DNA of 8,053 bases from Dehalococcoidia bacterium (GTDB lineage: Bacteria; Chloroflexota; Dehalococcoidia; SZUA-161), in assembly GCA_004376205.1 (NCBI GenBank), contig SOKG01000215.1, forward strand, positions 1-8,053, read 5' to 3'. The notes below the pieces were generated by a model. That model worked only from the letters and a program-made list of their open reading frames with translations, was not told where the DNA came from and did not search any database. The first letter of the stretch is position 1, and each line of letters begins with the position of its first letter. The position numbers and the translations under genes were made by a program. Of the stretch, positions 1 to 6,301 are shown in pieces.

Positions 1-398
1 AGGATTATCAAACTGGCATTTTGGGCATTTCATTTTTGACCGTGCCTAGGTAAATATTGAAGAGAATGCTTTTCGGTGCGCACATCCTAGACGAACGCCA
101 CCCAGTTGTCAATGGCAGGAAGACGGTCAATGTGGTTAGCAGGCATCTTCCCCGAAAAAGTAGCGCATACAACCCCGATGGGGGTCGGGGCTGCGATCTT
201 TGGTGTGACGGTAGGCAGAGCGCTTCAGGGTGCTATCGGTGCCCACGGTGAATCCTGCTATCCCCGAAGGAAGAGGTCCGGTGGCGAAGGAGCGGTGATT
301 TCCAGATCAGAGAACTGGAGGCGGCTTTGCCCTAGCTGAGGTGAACCGCCAAGGTGGCACTATCCTAAGTTCATTATAGAGAAGGAAGCGGAACACTC
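1..398. other. No recognisable gene; possibly degenerate coding sequence
   Basis: I see no intact gene, RNA or repeat here. Two weak hints of old coding sequence exist on the + strand. Frame 106-339 reads through a Gly/Ala/Val-rich stretch (PMGVGAAIFGV) that I cannot assign. Frame 239-379, interrupted by one TGA at 296-298, reads protein-like stretches such as NPAIPEGRGPVAKER and GGGFALAEVNRQGG before a TAG at 377-379. Since the next three genes downstream are decayed, this is more likely gene debris than a functional leader. A purine-rich AGAAGGAAG at 380-388 would serve as ribosome binding site for the ferredoxin relic that follows. Confidence 0.35.
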
Positions 399-607
399 AT
401 GCCTAAAAAGATGGTTGTTGTAAACTACAATAAGTGCCGGCCCTGAGGAATGTGATAGTGGAATCTGTGCCGCAGCATTGGCATGCCCTCACAGGCTGCT
501 TAAACAAGAAGCACCCTATGAGGCACCGATGACCAGCCCCCTCTAGCTGTCGGGACTGCGCCAAGTGTGTCCTCGCTTGCCCGTCTAGAGCCATAGAGCT
601 GATGTGA
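399..607 (+). pseudogene. RLI-like two-cluster 4Fe-4S ferredoxin, two frameshifts
   Basis: The ATG at 399 opens a small iron-sulfur protein that would be an electron carrier, but the frame is broken twice. Skipping one base at about 444 and one at about 544 restores a continuous ~68-residue product ending at TGA 605-607. The restored product has VVVNYNKCRPEEC followed by C23 and C29-Pro, the pattern of the RLI/ABCE1-type ferredoxin domain (Cys 13, 18, 23, 29). A classical second cluster follows, CRDCAKCVLACP (Cys 50, 53, 56, 60). All eight cluster cysteines survive, so decay is recent or the shifts are sequence errors. The position of each extra base is inferred from the conserved motifs; each falls directly before an in-frame stop (CCC-TGA, CTC-TAG). 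The next two reading frames are also damaged, which favours real decay of a former operon. Confidence 0.7.
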
Positions 608-647
608 GGTAATTCTCCGTCGTGAACCGTAAAACATTGGAGGAACC

Positions 648-726
648 GTGGACAAGAGAGAAATCCTTGAAGCACTAAGTCGAGTCTATGTGCGTTGAGA
701 GGGGCAAATACGACGTGGTGAAGTGA
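648..726 (+). pseudogene. Very short ORF after the ferredoxin, frameshifted
   Basis: A strong Shine-Dalgarno GGAGG (639-643) precedes GTG at 648, which opens VDKREILEALSRVYVR and meets TGA at 696-698. Skipping one base at 696 continues as ERGKYDVVK and stops at TGA 724-726, six bases before the PIG-L relic begins. The product would be only about 25 residues, so it is either a genuine mini-protein or the debris of a larger gene. I do not recognise it. The good ribosome binding site and the tight spacing between the ferredoxin and PIG-L relics indicate that the three were once one transcription unit. Confidence 0.35.
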
Positions 727-731
727 TAGCT

Positions 732-854
732 ATGGGACAGGTTCTGGTGGTCTTTGCTCATCCCTGTGATGCTGAGTTTACCGCCTGCGCCGAGGCCCTC
801 GAGGAACTGCGACACCATTGCGAAATCTGCCGTTGCTGGATACCACCATTGTGA
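732..854 (+). pseudogene. PIG-L family deacetylase, N-terminal relic
   Basis: The ATG at 732 opens a 40-codon frame beginning MGQVLVVFAHPCDAEF. This is the N-terminus of the PIG-L/LmbE family of zinc-dependent N-acetylglucosamine-type deacetylases, whose hallmark is AHPDD(E/A). In the family the His and second Asp bind zinc and the first Asp is the general base. Here that first Asp is Cys. After about 16 residues the resemblance breaks down and the frame ends at TGA 852-854, whereas full family members have roughly 200 or more residues. The remainder is absent: the next thing downstream is the promoter of an unrelated membrane protein, and that promoter's -35 box lies inside this relic. Identity rests on one motif plus its N-terminal position. 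Confidence 0.5.
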
Positions 855-860
855 TACAAT
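833..860 (+). promoter_or_regulatory. Sigma70-type promoter for the membrane protein gene
   Basis: A -35 box TTGCTG (833-838; 3 of 6 consensus bases) is followed after 16 bp by a -10 box TACAAT (855-860; 5 of 6). A TG at 852-853 makes it an extended -10. Transcription would start near 867, giving a leader of about 40 bases before the ATG at 909. It overlaps the end of the PIG-L relic, so the membrane protein gene appears to have its own promoter independent of the decayed operon. Confidence 0.45.
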
Positions 861-894
861 GGACAGCATATTACTACACTACAAGAAGGTAGAA

Positions 895-899
895 AGGAG
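895..899 (+). promoter_or_regulatory. Ribosome binding site that fixes the start at ATG 909
   Basis: AGGAG at 895-899 lies nine bases before ATG 909, an ideal distance. The upstream in-frame TTG at 900 directly abuts the AGGAG, leaving no spacer, and so cannot be the start used with this site. Confidence 0.75.
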
Positions 900-908
900 T
901 TGACCATA

Positions 909-1505
909 ATGGAATGGGAATGGAGGACCTTCTTGCTACTGGTTCACCTGGTGTCGACGCTGCTGATGGCGGCGCCGTTCTATATGCTGGTCATCGTCAA
1001 CGAGCGAGCCCGCTTCGGCGCGCCCCTGGGCTATTTTACCGACCGCTATATGGAGAACATTATCCGCAACAACTCGGTAAGGTGCTTCGTTTTCCAGGGG
1101 ACCATGGCGGCAAGCGGCCTGGGCCTGATCTATGTCAATGCATGGCTAAGCTGGTCTGATCTGGTTACCGAGCCCGCTCTGATCATCAAATGGGTGGCTC
1201 TGCTGATCATGGTCAGCCTGCTCGCCTACGTCCACTTCTACCTCCAGCCTCGCGTCGAGGCCCTTGTCAACCAACTGAAGCCTGATAGCCCCGTTCCCGA
1301 GGGCCTGGCGCCTCGGATTGCCGTCCTGCGCATGAGGCGCAAAAGGCTCGCCGGCGTCTGCCTTTTCCTGGTGCTGACTGCCCTCATCATGGGGCTCCGA
1401 GCAACCTTTCTCTTAAATTACTACGTGGCCGGAATCTTCGTAGCCGTGGCCGCCCTTTATGCTTGGAGAGTCTACCGTAAGCCAGTGCTGCTGGGTTGGA
1501 TGTAG
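909..1505 (+). CDS. Conserved-looking multi-pass membrane protein, unknown function
   Basis: A 198-residue integral membrane protein starting at ATG 909, chosen over TTG 900 because of the AGGAG spacing. It has about five hydrophobic segments (numbered from ATG 909): residues ~6-28, ~57-78, ~86-109, ~145-165 and ~166-188. Between the first two is a polar loop with several charged residues (NERARFG, DRYMENIIRNN). Between the third and fourth is a cytoplasm-like basic stretch (RMRRKRLA). His-13 in the first helix and His-109 at the end of the third are possible ligand residues, and the overall shape faintly recalls CopD/DUF2269-type small membrane proteins, but I cannot assign a family. There is no cleavable signal peptide. 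It is bracketed by relics upstream and a possible SHOCT mini-ORF overlapping its 3' end. The frame is clean and the codon use looks normal, so it is likely functional. Confidence 0.8.
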   Translation: MEWEWRTFLLLVHLVSTLLMAAPFYMLVIVNERARFGAPLGYFTDRYMENIIRNNSVRCFVFQGTMAASGLGLIYVNAWLSWSDLVTEPALIIKWVALLIMVSLLAYVHFYLQPRVEALVNQLKPDSPVPEGLAPRIAVLRMRRKRLAGVCLFLVLTALIMGLRATFLLNYYVAGIFVAVAALYAWRVYRKPVLLGWM

Positions 1506-1648
1506 CCAAGGAGCACTACGGAAGGGAGGAGATTACCGAAGAAGAGTTCGACCAGATCAAGGGAGACCTATCCCAGTTCGGAATGCGGTGGTGCAAAATG
1601 TCAACCGAAGATAAGGGCTACGGAAATTGCCCGAAGGCGGTGGAATAG
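1496..1648 (+). CDS. Possible SHOCT-like mini-protein (TTG start)
   Basis: A TTG at 1496 overlaps the last ten bases of the membrane protein gene in another frame. It opens a 50-codon ORF ending at TAG 1646-1648. Its first part, LDVAKEHYGREEITEEEF followed by DQIKGDL, fits the SHOCT pattern (short C-terminal domain: L..LKERYA.GEI..EEFE..K..L), which normally sits at the C-terminus of membrane or oligomeric proteins. The remaining ~25 residues have no family match that I recognise. There is no clear ribosome binding site, so translation would depend on re-initiation after the membrane protein stop. Alternatively, the SHOCT motif was once the tail of the membrane protein or of another gene and is now separated by a frame change. 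The motif match is good; expression is doubtful. Confidence 0.4.
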   Translation: MDVAKEHYGREEITEEEFDQIKGDLSQFGMRWCKMSTEDKGYGNCPKAVE

Positions 1649-1673
1649 AACCGCTCGGCTCTACGACCCCCTG

Positions 1674-2240
1674 ATGGCTCTTATTGAGAGGTTTAGCTTA
1701 AGGAAATGGCGTGCGCTCCTGTGGAGCAAGGTGGAAAGCTCTAGCATTCTGGGGATCGCAGTTGGCACCGGCAAGAACTTCCCCTACTATCCTGCAGACG
1801 CTGAAATAACTGCTGTTGACTTCAGCGAGAAGATGCTAGAGCGCGCCAAAGATAGAGCCAAGAAGCAGAAGGTAAAAGTACGCCTGCAGCAAATGGATGT
1901 GCAGAACCTGGACTTTGCCGACAACACCTTCGACACAGTAGCAGCAACTTTCGTCTTCTGCTCCATTCCCGACCAGGTTCGGGGCATCAGGGAAGTTGAG
2001 CGGGTGTGCAAACCGGGTGGCAAGGCGGTGCTACTCGAGCAAGACCTTAGTGCCAACCGTATTTTGGGCTGGCTTGTGAACCTTGCCAATCCGTTATTGG
2101 TGCGGATGACCGGGGCAAATTTCAACCGGCGACCAGTGGACACTGTGGCCAAAAGCGGTCTGACGGTGGAACAGGTTACCAACCTTCGGCTGGGCCTTTT
2201 CAAGCTGATTGAAGCGAGAAAGAGGACACACTTGTCGTAA
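1674..2240 (+). CDS. UbiE-like class I SAM methyltransferase, start lost or decaying
   Basis: The protein resembles small UbiE/Methyltransf_11-type SAM-dependent methyltransferases. It has a GTGKNFPYYP motif I region (residues ~32-41), the acidic AVDFSEKML of strand 2, the NTFDTVAATFVFCSIPD segment of motifs II/III, RVCKPGGK, and a family-like tail ending LFKLIEARK. The substrate is unknown. Two oddities stand out. First, family members have an extra N-terminal helix ending in R-Y-D-R-x-A-x-LYD. The matching residues ARRRWNRTARLYDPL are encoded in frame from about 1629, yet no ATG, GTG or TTG lies in frame between 1506 and 1674. An ATA at 1611 sits where a start would be expected. Second, motif I reads ILGIAVGTGKN instead of the usual ILE-V-G-x-GTG-KN, losing the acidic residue and first glycine. 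The gene may be translated from ATG 1674 as a truncated protein, or be a young pseudogene. Confidence 0.6.
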   Translation: MALIERFSLRKWRALLWSKVESSSILGIAVGTGKNFPYYPADAEITAVDFSEKMLERAKDRAKKQKVKVRLQQMDVQNLDFADNTFDTVAATFVFCSIPDQVRGIREVERVCKPGGKAVLLEQDLSANRILGWLVNLANPLLVRMTGANFNRRPVDTVAKSGLTVEQVTNLRLGLFKLIEARKRTHLS

Positions 2241-2326
2241 GAGGTCCTGGCTTCAAGGGTCCTATGCCAAGTCGGGGCGATTAGCGGTTGGCCTCAAAGT
2301 ATTGCTGCGACAGATGTCCAGAGTCT

Positions 2327-2638
2327 TCAGTCGAACTGCTTGCATTCTTTCTCGCTCAAGAACAGGCAATTGTCGGGGTAGACTGAATAGCTTGAAGGTA
2401 CGGCTTGAGGATAAAGGATTCCAATGGCCTTTCTGTGGCTCAAGTTCTGGTCAAAGGTGTTGGGTATGTTTGCCGGGCAGTATTCAACGCAGCCTCCACA
2501 TGCGGTGCACTTCGTTTCGTCTATATAGCGAGGCTTCCTATTCACTTTGACAGTGAAGTTGCCAGCTGTTCCGGAAATCTTCTGGACGGTGGCGTCGGTT
2601 ATGATTTCGATATTGGGATGTCTGGTCGAACTCGATGG
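2327..2638 (-). pseudogene. HdrA (heterodisulfide reductase subunit A-like) internal fragment
   Basis: Immediately after the TAA of the glutamate-synthase-like gene, the same frame continues with HPNIEIITDATVQKISG, then NRKPRYIDETKCTACGGC, VEYCPANIPN and KAIGILYPQAVP, ending NCLFLSEKECKQFD at a TGA. This is the middle of an HdrA-family flavin/iron-sulfur electron-bifurcating subunit: the segment before the ferredoxin insert, an intact CxxCxxCxxxCP cluster, and only the beginning of the second cluster. The FAD-binding N-terminus and everything after the second cluster are missing; HdrA proteins are several times longer. The only possible start is GTG 2543-2545, with no Shine-Dalgarno, so I regard it as a relic rather than a 72-residue ferredoxin. 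It converges tail-to-tail with the methyltransferase gene. Confidence 0.75.
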
Positions 2639-4231
2639 TTAGCTCTGGAGGATCGCCATTGCCTCTTCTCTGTAGGCGTCCATTAGGTACGGTATTCCGG
2701 TGACCTTGGCGCACTCCTCAGTCAAGGCCATAAGCTCACGCCGGGTAATTGCAGGCACACTGAAGCACCTTGCACCCGCCATCAGTTGCTGTAATCCCAC
2801 CTTGATCTTTTCGCCGTAGCTGTAGATCCCTATGGCTCCCAGAGGGATGTTCTTGATCTCATCTTTCCCGACCATGTTCTTGACGTCCTCGTAATTGACA
2901 AAGATCTCCTCAACAGTCGAGCCGAACTGGCTGACTGTATTTGGCAGCTTGCCATCCTTGAGCCACTGGGCGATATTCTTGCCAACCATGCCCGGAATCA
3001 TCAAGGCTCGCCCCATGCAAACTGCCTTGCAGAATGGTGCGCCAAGAGCGAGTGCTTTGAATACACCGTCCTCGCTGCTGAACGCTCCAGCAAATGCTAT
3101 GTCTGGCACCCGCTCCCCTTTATCGGCCAGCTTCTTGCAGAACTCATAAGCGGCGGCGTGCAGGTAGAGACTCGGCATACCCCATTCTTCCATCATCCGC
3201 CACGGGCTCATGCCGGTTCCACCAGGGGCACCGTCTATAGTAAGCAGGTCGATCTTGGCCTTCGAGCCCCACTTGATAGCCATAGCCAGCTCACGCAGAC
3301 CGTAGGCGCCAGTTTTCAAGGTAATGCGTTTGAATCCCATATCCCTTAAGCGTTGGACTTCAGCGTAGAAACCTTCTTCGTCGATAAAACCGAGCCTGCT
3401 GTGACGTTCAAATTCCTTGATAGCTCCGTCCTTAAAGGCTGCCTGGTTAATGGCGCTTGAAGGATCCGGGGTAATAATGTATCCACGTTTCTGGAGTTCC
3501 AGTGCACGTTCCAAGCTATTGACCTTGATCTCTCCGCCGATACATTTCGCGCCCTGCCCCCATTTTAGTTCGATAGTCTCGAGGCCGTGTTTCCTGTTTA
3601 CGTATTCGGCTACGCCAAGCCTCGTGTCCTCGACGTTCATCTGCACCAGGATTTCGCCGTAGCCCTGGTGGTAGCGTCGATAGATCTCGATTCGACGATC
3701 CATGTCTGGTGCCGAAACCACTTTGCCATTTGAATCAAGCTCAAGCTGTGGGTCGATACCGCAAACGTTTTCGCCACAGACCAAGGTGACTCCACTGATG
3801 GCGGCGCCAACGGCGAAGTGATCCCAGTTCTTACGGGCTATCTCAGTGGAGCCCAAGGCTCCTGTGAAGACAGGAAGCTTCATTTTAACCTTGGTGTCCC
3901 AGCCATATTCAGTCTCGGTATTGACCGCGGGGAAGGTTGCGGTGTCCGGATCGCCGACGACACCAGGGGGCAGCCCTCTGGCTCCTAAGGCATATCCCTG
4001 GATATTGAGATGCGAGTAGTCAATGGGATAGTCTTTGTCACCTCCAGCGGTGATTTCACCGAAGGGCCCGGGATAAATCAATTCCCGGCCGCGGAAGGTC
4101 GCCTTGAACACCTCGCAGTTTCCCGTGCAGCCGTCCAGGCAACGGGTGCAGAGACCGCTCATCGGCACTACACTTCTGGAACGGTTGGTGGTTCTGGTTG
4201 CTTCGTTTGCATTCGGTCGTTGCAGATTCAT
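2639..4231 (-). CDS. Stand-alone FMN-binding glutamate-synthase-like oxidoreductase with N-terminal Cys4 motif
   Basis: A 530-residue protein corresponding to the FMN-binding synthase domain of glutamate synthase (Glu_synthase, COG0069). This TIM-barrel domain transfers electrons and reduces the 2-iminoglutarate intermediate in true GltB. Family landmarks are LKWGQGAKCIGGEI (~222-235), PDPSSAI (255-261) and the FMN/phosphate-loop-like DGAPGGTGMSP (333-343). The glutaminase domain and C-terminal beta-helix of bacterial GltB are absent, as in archaeal-type short GltS. At the N-terminus Cys 28, 31, 35 and 39 (CxxCxxxCxxxC) could bind a metal or Fe-S cluster. A second pair, Cys 401 and 405, lies where GltB has its 3Fe-4S cysteines, but the GltB motif itself is not there. 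ATG 4229-4231 has a strong Shine-Dalgarno. The true substrate is not certain: many stand-alone members have no proven glutamate synthase activity. Confidence 0.85.
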   Translation of the reverse strand: MNLQRPNANEATRTTNRSRSVVPMSGLCTRCLDGCTGNCEVFKATFRGRELIYPGPFGEITAGGDKDYPIDYSHLNIQGYALGARGLPPGVVGDPDTATFPAVNTETEYGWDTKVKMKLPVFTGALGSTEIARKNWDHFAVGAAISGVTLVCGENVCGIDPQLELDSNGKVVSAPDMDRRIEIYRRYHQGYGEILVQMNVEDTRLGVAEYVNRKHGLETIELKWGQGAKCIGGEIKVNSLERALELQKRGYIITPDPSSAINQAAFKDGAIKEFERHSRLGFIDEEGFYAEVQRLRDMGFKRITLKTGAYGLRELAMAIKWGSKAKIDLLTIDGAPGGTGMSPWRMMEEWGMPSLYLHAAAYEFCKKLADKGERVPDIAFAGAFSSEDGVFKALALGAPFCKAVCMGRALMIPGMVGKNIAQWLKDGKLPNTVSQFGSTVEEIFVNYEDVKNMVGKDEIKNIPLGAIGIYSYGEKIKVGLQQLMAGARCFSVPAITRRELMALTEECAKVTGIPYLMDAYREEAMAILQS

Positions 4232-4240
4232 TGTCTAGGA

Positions 4241-4248
4241 CTCCTTTT
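4241..4248 (-). promoter_or_regulatory. Strong ribosome binding site of the glutamate-synthase-like gene
   Basis: On the - strand AAAAGGAG lies nine bases upstream of ATG 4231, fixing that start. Confidence 0.7.
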
Positions 4249-4325
4249 TGTTGATCTGGGTTGGGCTACGCTTTACCAGGCAGTATTTGTGGATAAGGTA
4301 ACTACTTTTGCTGGCGAAGGCCGTT

Positions 4326-4354
4326 GTTCTAGAGCATCGTGGTGCCTCGTTCAA
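4326..4354 (-). promoter_or_regulatory. Candidate promoter of the glutamate-synthase-like gene
   Basis: In the 165-bp gap between the flavoprotein and this gene, the - strand carries TTGAAC (4354-4349; 4 of 6 to the -35 consensus), a 17-bp spacer, and TAGAAC (4331-4326; 4 of 6 to the -10 consensus). The leader would be about 90 bases. No GGAA-N6-TTCC operator occurs in this gap, so if the gene is under NrpR control it must be by read-through from the nrpR promoter. I see no convincing terminator in the gap. Confidence 0.3.
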
Positions 4355-4396
4355 TTAAGTTTGCTCAAAGGTGGCCGTTCCTCCTTTTTGTCTTAT

Positions 4397-5521
4397 TCAC
4401 AATATCTTGCTTACTAATCCCTCAACGTATTTTGCGATGGCTGGAGAGCTTGTTAGCCCTGGCGACTCGATGCCGATCAGGTTTATGAATCCCGGCAGTC
4501 CTTTGTCCTGCTCATGCCTGATTACAAAATCCCCGAAACCTTCCCCCGGCCCTTGAAGCTTGGGCCTGATACCTGCCATCTCAGGTGCCAGGTCGTCATA
4601 CTCAATGAATGGCAGGAATTGTTTCACCGAGTCGAAGAAAAATCCTTGTTGCGATTCATCGACCTTGTAGTCTATTTCATCTACGTACTGTGCGTTGGGC
4701 CCTAACCTCATCCTCCCTTCAACATCCACAACAGTATGGATTCCTGTTCCTCCTGAGCTAGGTTCCGGCACTGGGTATATCAACCGATCGACCATCCTGC
4801 TCTTGTGGTTACTCACGCTGAAGTATTCGCCTTTGCAGTAGCGCAGCTTGTAGCCTGCCTCGGCTATGTCGATTCCAGCGAGCTGAGCTATTTCGTCGGA
4901 ATTCAAGCCAGCGCAATTTATCAGGATTTCTGTCTTGAACGGAAATGACTTAGAGCCACTTTCCACGGTAACTTCGTATCCATCGGACAGCCTTTCTATT
5001 CCAATGACTTTGGACTTGTAGGCTATTTCAGCCCCTTGCTCTTTTGCCCTGTTGAGCAAGTATTTCATCAAAGCGTACGAGTCTATGATCCCGCTTGAAA
5101 GTGAGAGAATGGCTGCGATTGCTTCCACATTTGGTTCGAGTTCTCTAAGCCTTTTCTTGGAGAGCATTGCCAGACCCTTGACCCCATTCCTTTTTCCTCG
5201 TTCCAGCAATGCCTCTAATTTCCCAACCTCTTCGTCCTTAGTTGCTACTATGAGTTTGCCTGTCTTTCTACAGCCTATACCGTGTTGCTGGCAAAGGTCG
5301 TAAAGCAAGGCATTCCCTGCGACGCAGGTTTCTGCCTTCAGCGAGCCTTCAGGGTAGTATATGCCTGCATGGATGGTCTCGCTGTTCCTGCTGCTCGTTT
5401 CTTTGCCAAATGTCTCGTTTTTCTCCAGTATGTAGACTTCCCCGTATTTTCCCGCTACTTGAGCGGCTACAGCCAGACCTATAACTCCGGCTCCGACGAT
5501 GGTAATCAAGGCGTGGTCCAA
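4397..5521 (-). CDS. FAD-dependent oxidoreductase, L-2-hydroxyglutarate oxidase-like
   Basis: A 374-residue DAO-fold flavoprotein (PF01266) of the L-2-hydroxyglutarate oxidase/dehydrogenase (LhgO) type. By family precedent it would oxidise L-2-hydroxyglutarate to 2-oxoglutarate. The N-terminal dinucleotide fold has IVGAGVIGLAVA (GxGxxG at residues 10-15) and the ribose-binding Glu in ILEKN (33). The SSRNSETIHAGIYYPEGSLK block (43-62), the CAGLNSD strand (203-209) and the C-terminal GIESPGLTSSPAIA (350-363) are characteristic of the LhgO group. Length is close to family normal. The start is TTG 5521-5519, nine bases after the hisF stop and needed to include the first strand; its ribosome binding site is weak, suggesting coupling to hisF translation. 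Other DAO oxidases of 2-hydroxyacids or glycerol-3-phosphate are possible alternatives. Confidence 0.8.
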   Translation of the reverse strand: MDHALITIVGAGVIGLAVAAQVAGKYGEVYILEKNETFGKETSSRNSETIHAGIYYPEGSLKAETCVAGNALLYDLCQQHGIGCRKTGKLIVATKDEEVGKLEALLERGKRNGVKGLAMLSKKRLRELEPNVEAIAAILSLSSGIIDSYALMKYLLNRAKEQGAEIAYKSKVIGIERLSDGYEVTVESGSKSFPFKTEILINCAGLNSDEIAQLAGIDIAEAGYKLRYCKGEYFSVSNHKSRMVDRLIYPVPEPSSGGTGIHTVVDVEGRMRLGPNAQYVDEIDYKVDESQQGFFFDSVKQFLPFIEYDDLAPEMAGIRPKLQGPGEGFGDFVIRHEQDKGLPGFINLIGIESPGLTSSPAIAKYVEGLVSKIL

Positions 5522-5530
5522 AGCTCTATG

Positions 5531-6301
5531 CTATATTCCTACCGGAACCCCTTTTTCTTTGAGGTACTGCTTCGCTTGCGGTATCGATATTTCCCCGAAA
5601 TGAAAAATGGAAGCGGCCAGGACTGCTGATGCCTTCCCAATGGTTATGCCTTCGTAAAGGTGCTCAAGCGTGCCGGCGCCACCTGAAGCAGTGACCGGGA
5701 TGGAGATAGCTTCGGCAACCGCTTTTGTCATCTCCAGGTCATAACCCTCTTTGGTGCCGTCGGCGTCCTTGCTGGTGAGCAAGATCTCCCCTGCACCCAG
5801 CTCTTCCACCTTTTTCGCCCATTCCACAATACCGAGCCCTGTTCCTTCGGTGCCACTTTTTATCACGACTTCCAGTCTTGGAAGACCGCTCCCGGGAGGA
5901 TTCTTCCTCCCGTCAATGGCAACAACGAGCTTCTCTTTTCCAAATTTACTGGCGGCTTCCCTTATGAGCTCGGGATTCTTGACGGCAGAGGTATTGATTG
6001 AGACCTTGTCCACACCGAGATCGAACAGTTCTTTCATATCCTCGATGCTTCCAATGCCACCACCTACGGCAAAGGGGATAGTAACAACATCACAAACCTT
6101 CTTGACCCACTCCAATCTCGTCTTTCTATTCTCTACTGTAGCGAAGATGTCGAGGAAGACAAGCTCATCCGCCCCCTCCCGGCAATAGGCCTCCGCCGCC
6201 TCCACGGGGTCACGGGCGTCCCTCAGGTTGACGAAGTTCACTCCCTTGACCACTCTGCCATCCTTCACATCCAGACAGGGTATGATTTTCACCTTTTCCA
6301 T
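5531..6301 (-). CDS. hisF: Imidazole glycerol phosphate synthase cyclase subunit HisF
   Basis: HisF uses ammonia, normally channelled from the glutaminase HisH, to convert PRFAR into imidazole glycerol phosphate and AICAR in histidine biosynthesis (cytoplasmic). The 256-residue length is typical. Both catalytic aspartates sit at the canonical positions: Asp11 in IIPCLDVKDG and Asp130 in VVAIDGRK. The phosphate-binding loops VGGGIGS (79-85) and ASGGAG are intact, and LLTSKDADGTKEGYD corresponds to the LLTSMDRDGTKxGYD signature, with Met to Lys and Arg to Ala changes. The ATG directly follows the nrpR TAG with no intervening base, and GAGGAG lies six bases upstream inside nrpR, so the two are translationally coupled. 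Its partner gene hisH exists nearby only as a catalytically damaged fragment, so an intact HisH must lie elsewhere or HisF runs on free ammonia. Confidence 0.96.
   Translation of the reverse strand: MEKVKIIPCLDVKDGRVVKGVNFVNLRDARDPVEAAEAYCREGADELVFLDIFATVENRKTRLEWVKKVCDVVTIPFAVGGGIGSIEDMKELFDLGVDKVSINTSAVKNPELIREAASKFGKEKLVVAIDGRKNPPGSGLPRLEVVIKSGTEGTGLGIVEWAKKVEELGAGEILLTSKDADGTKEGYDLEMTKAVAEAISIPVTASGGAGTLEHLYEGITIGKASAVLAASIFHFGEISIPQAKQYLKEKGVPVGI

Noticed and set aside
228..398. Riboswitch (cobalamin, THF or similar) upstream of the ferredoxin
   Set aside because: The GC-rich stretch looked RNA-like, but I could not match any conserved core or consistent set of helices.
403..869. Two - strand ORFs (403-675 and 675-869)
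   Set aside because: They are antisense to the ferredoxin and PIG-L relics, which carry recognisable motifs; their own products look random.
900..908. TTG 900 as start of the membrane protein
   Set aside because: It abuts the AGGAG ribosome binding site with no spacer, whereas ATG 909 has an ideal nine-base spacing.
2209..2686. Two + strand ORFs opposite the HdrA relic
   Set aside because: Antisense to a stretch with a clear CxxCxxCxxxCP ferredoxin motif; no family features.
4378..4395. Second strong Shine-Dalgarno (AAAAAGGAGG) on the - strand after the flavoprotein
   Set aside because: The nearest starts give only a five-codon frame or lie about 40 bases away, so no gene is supported.
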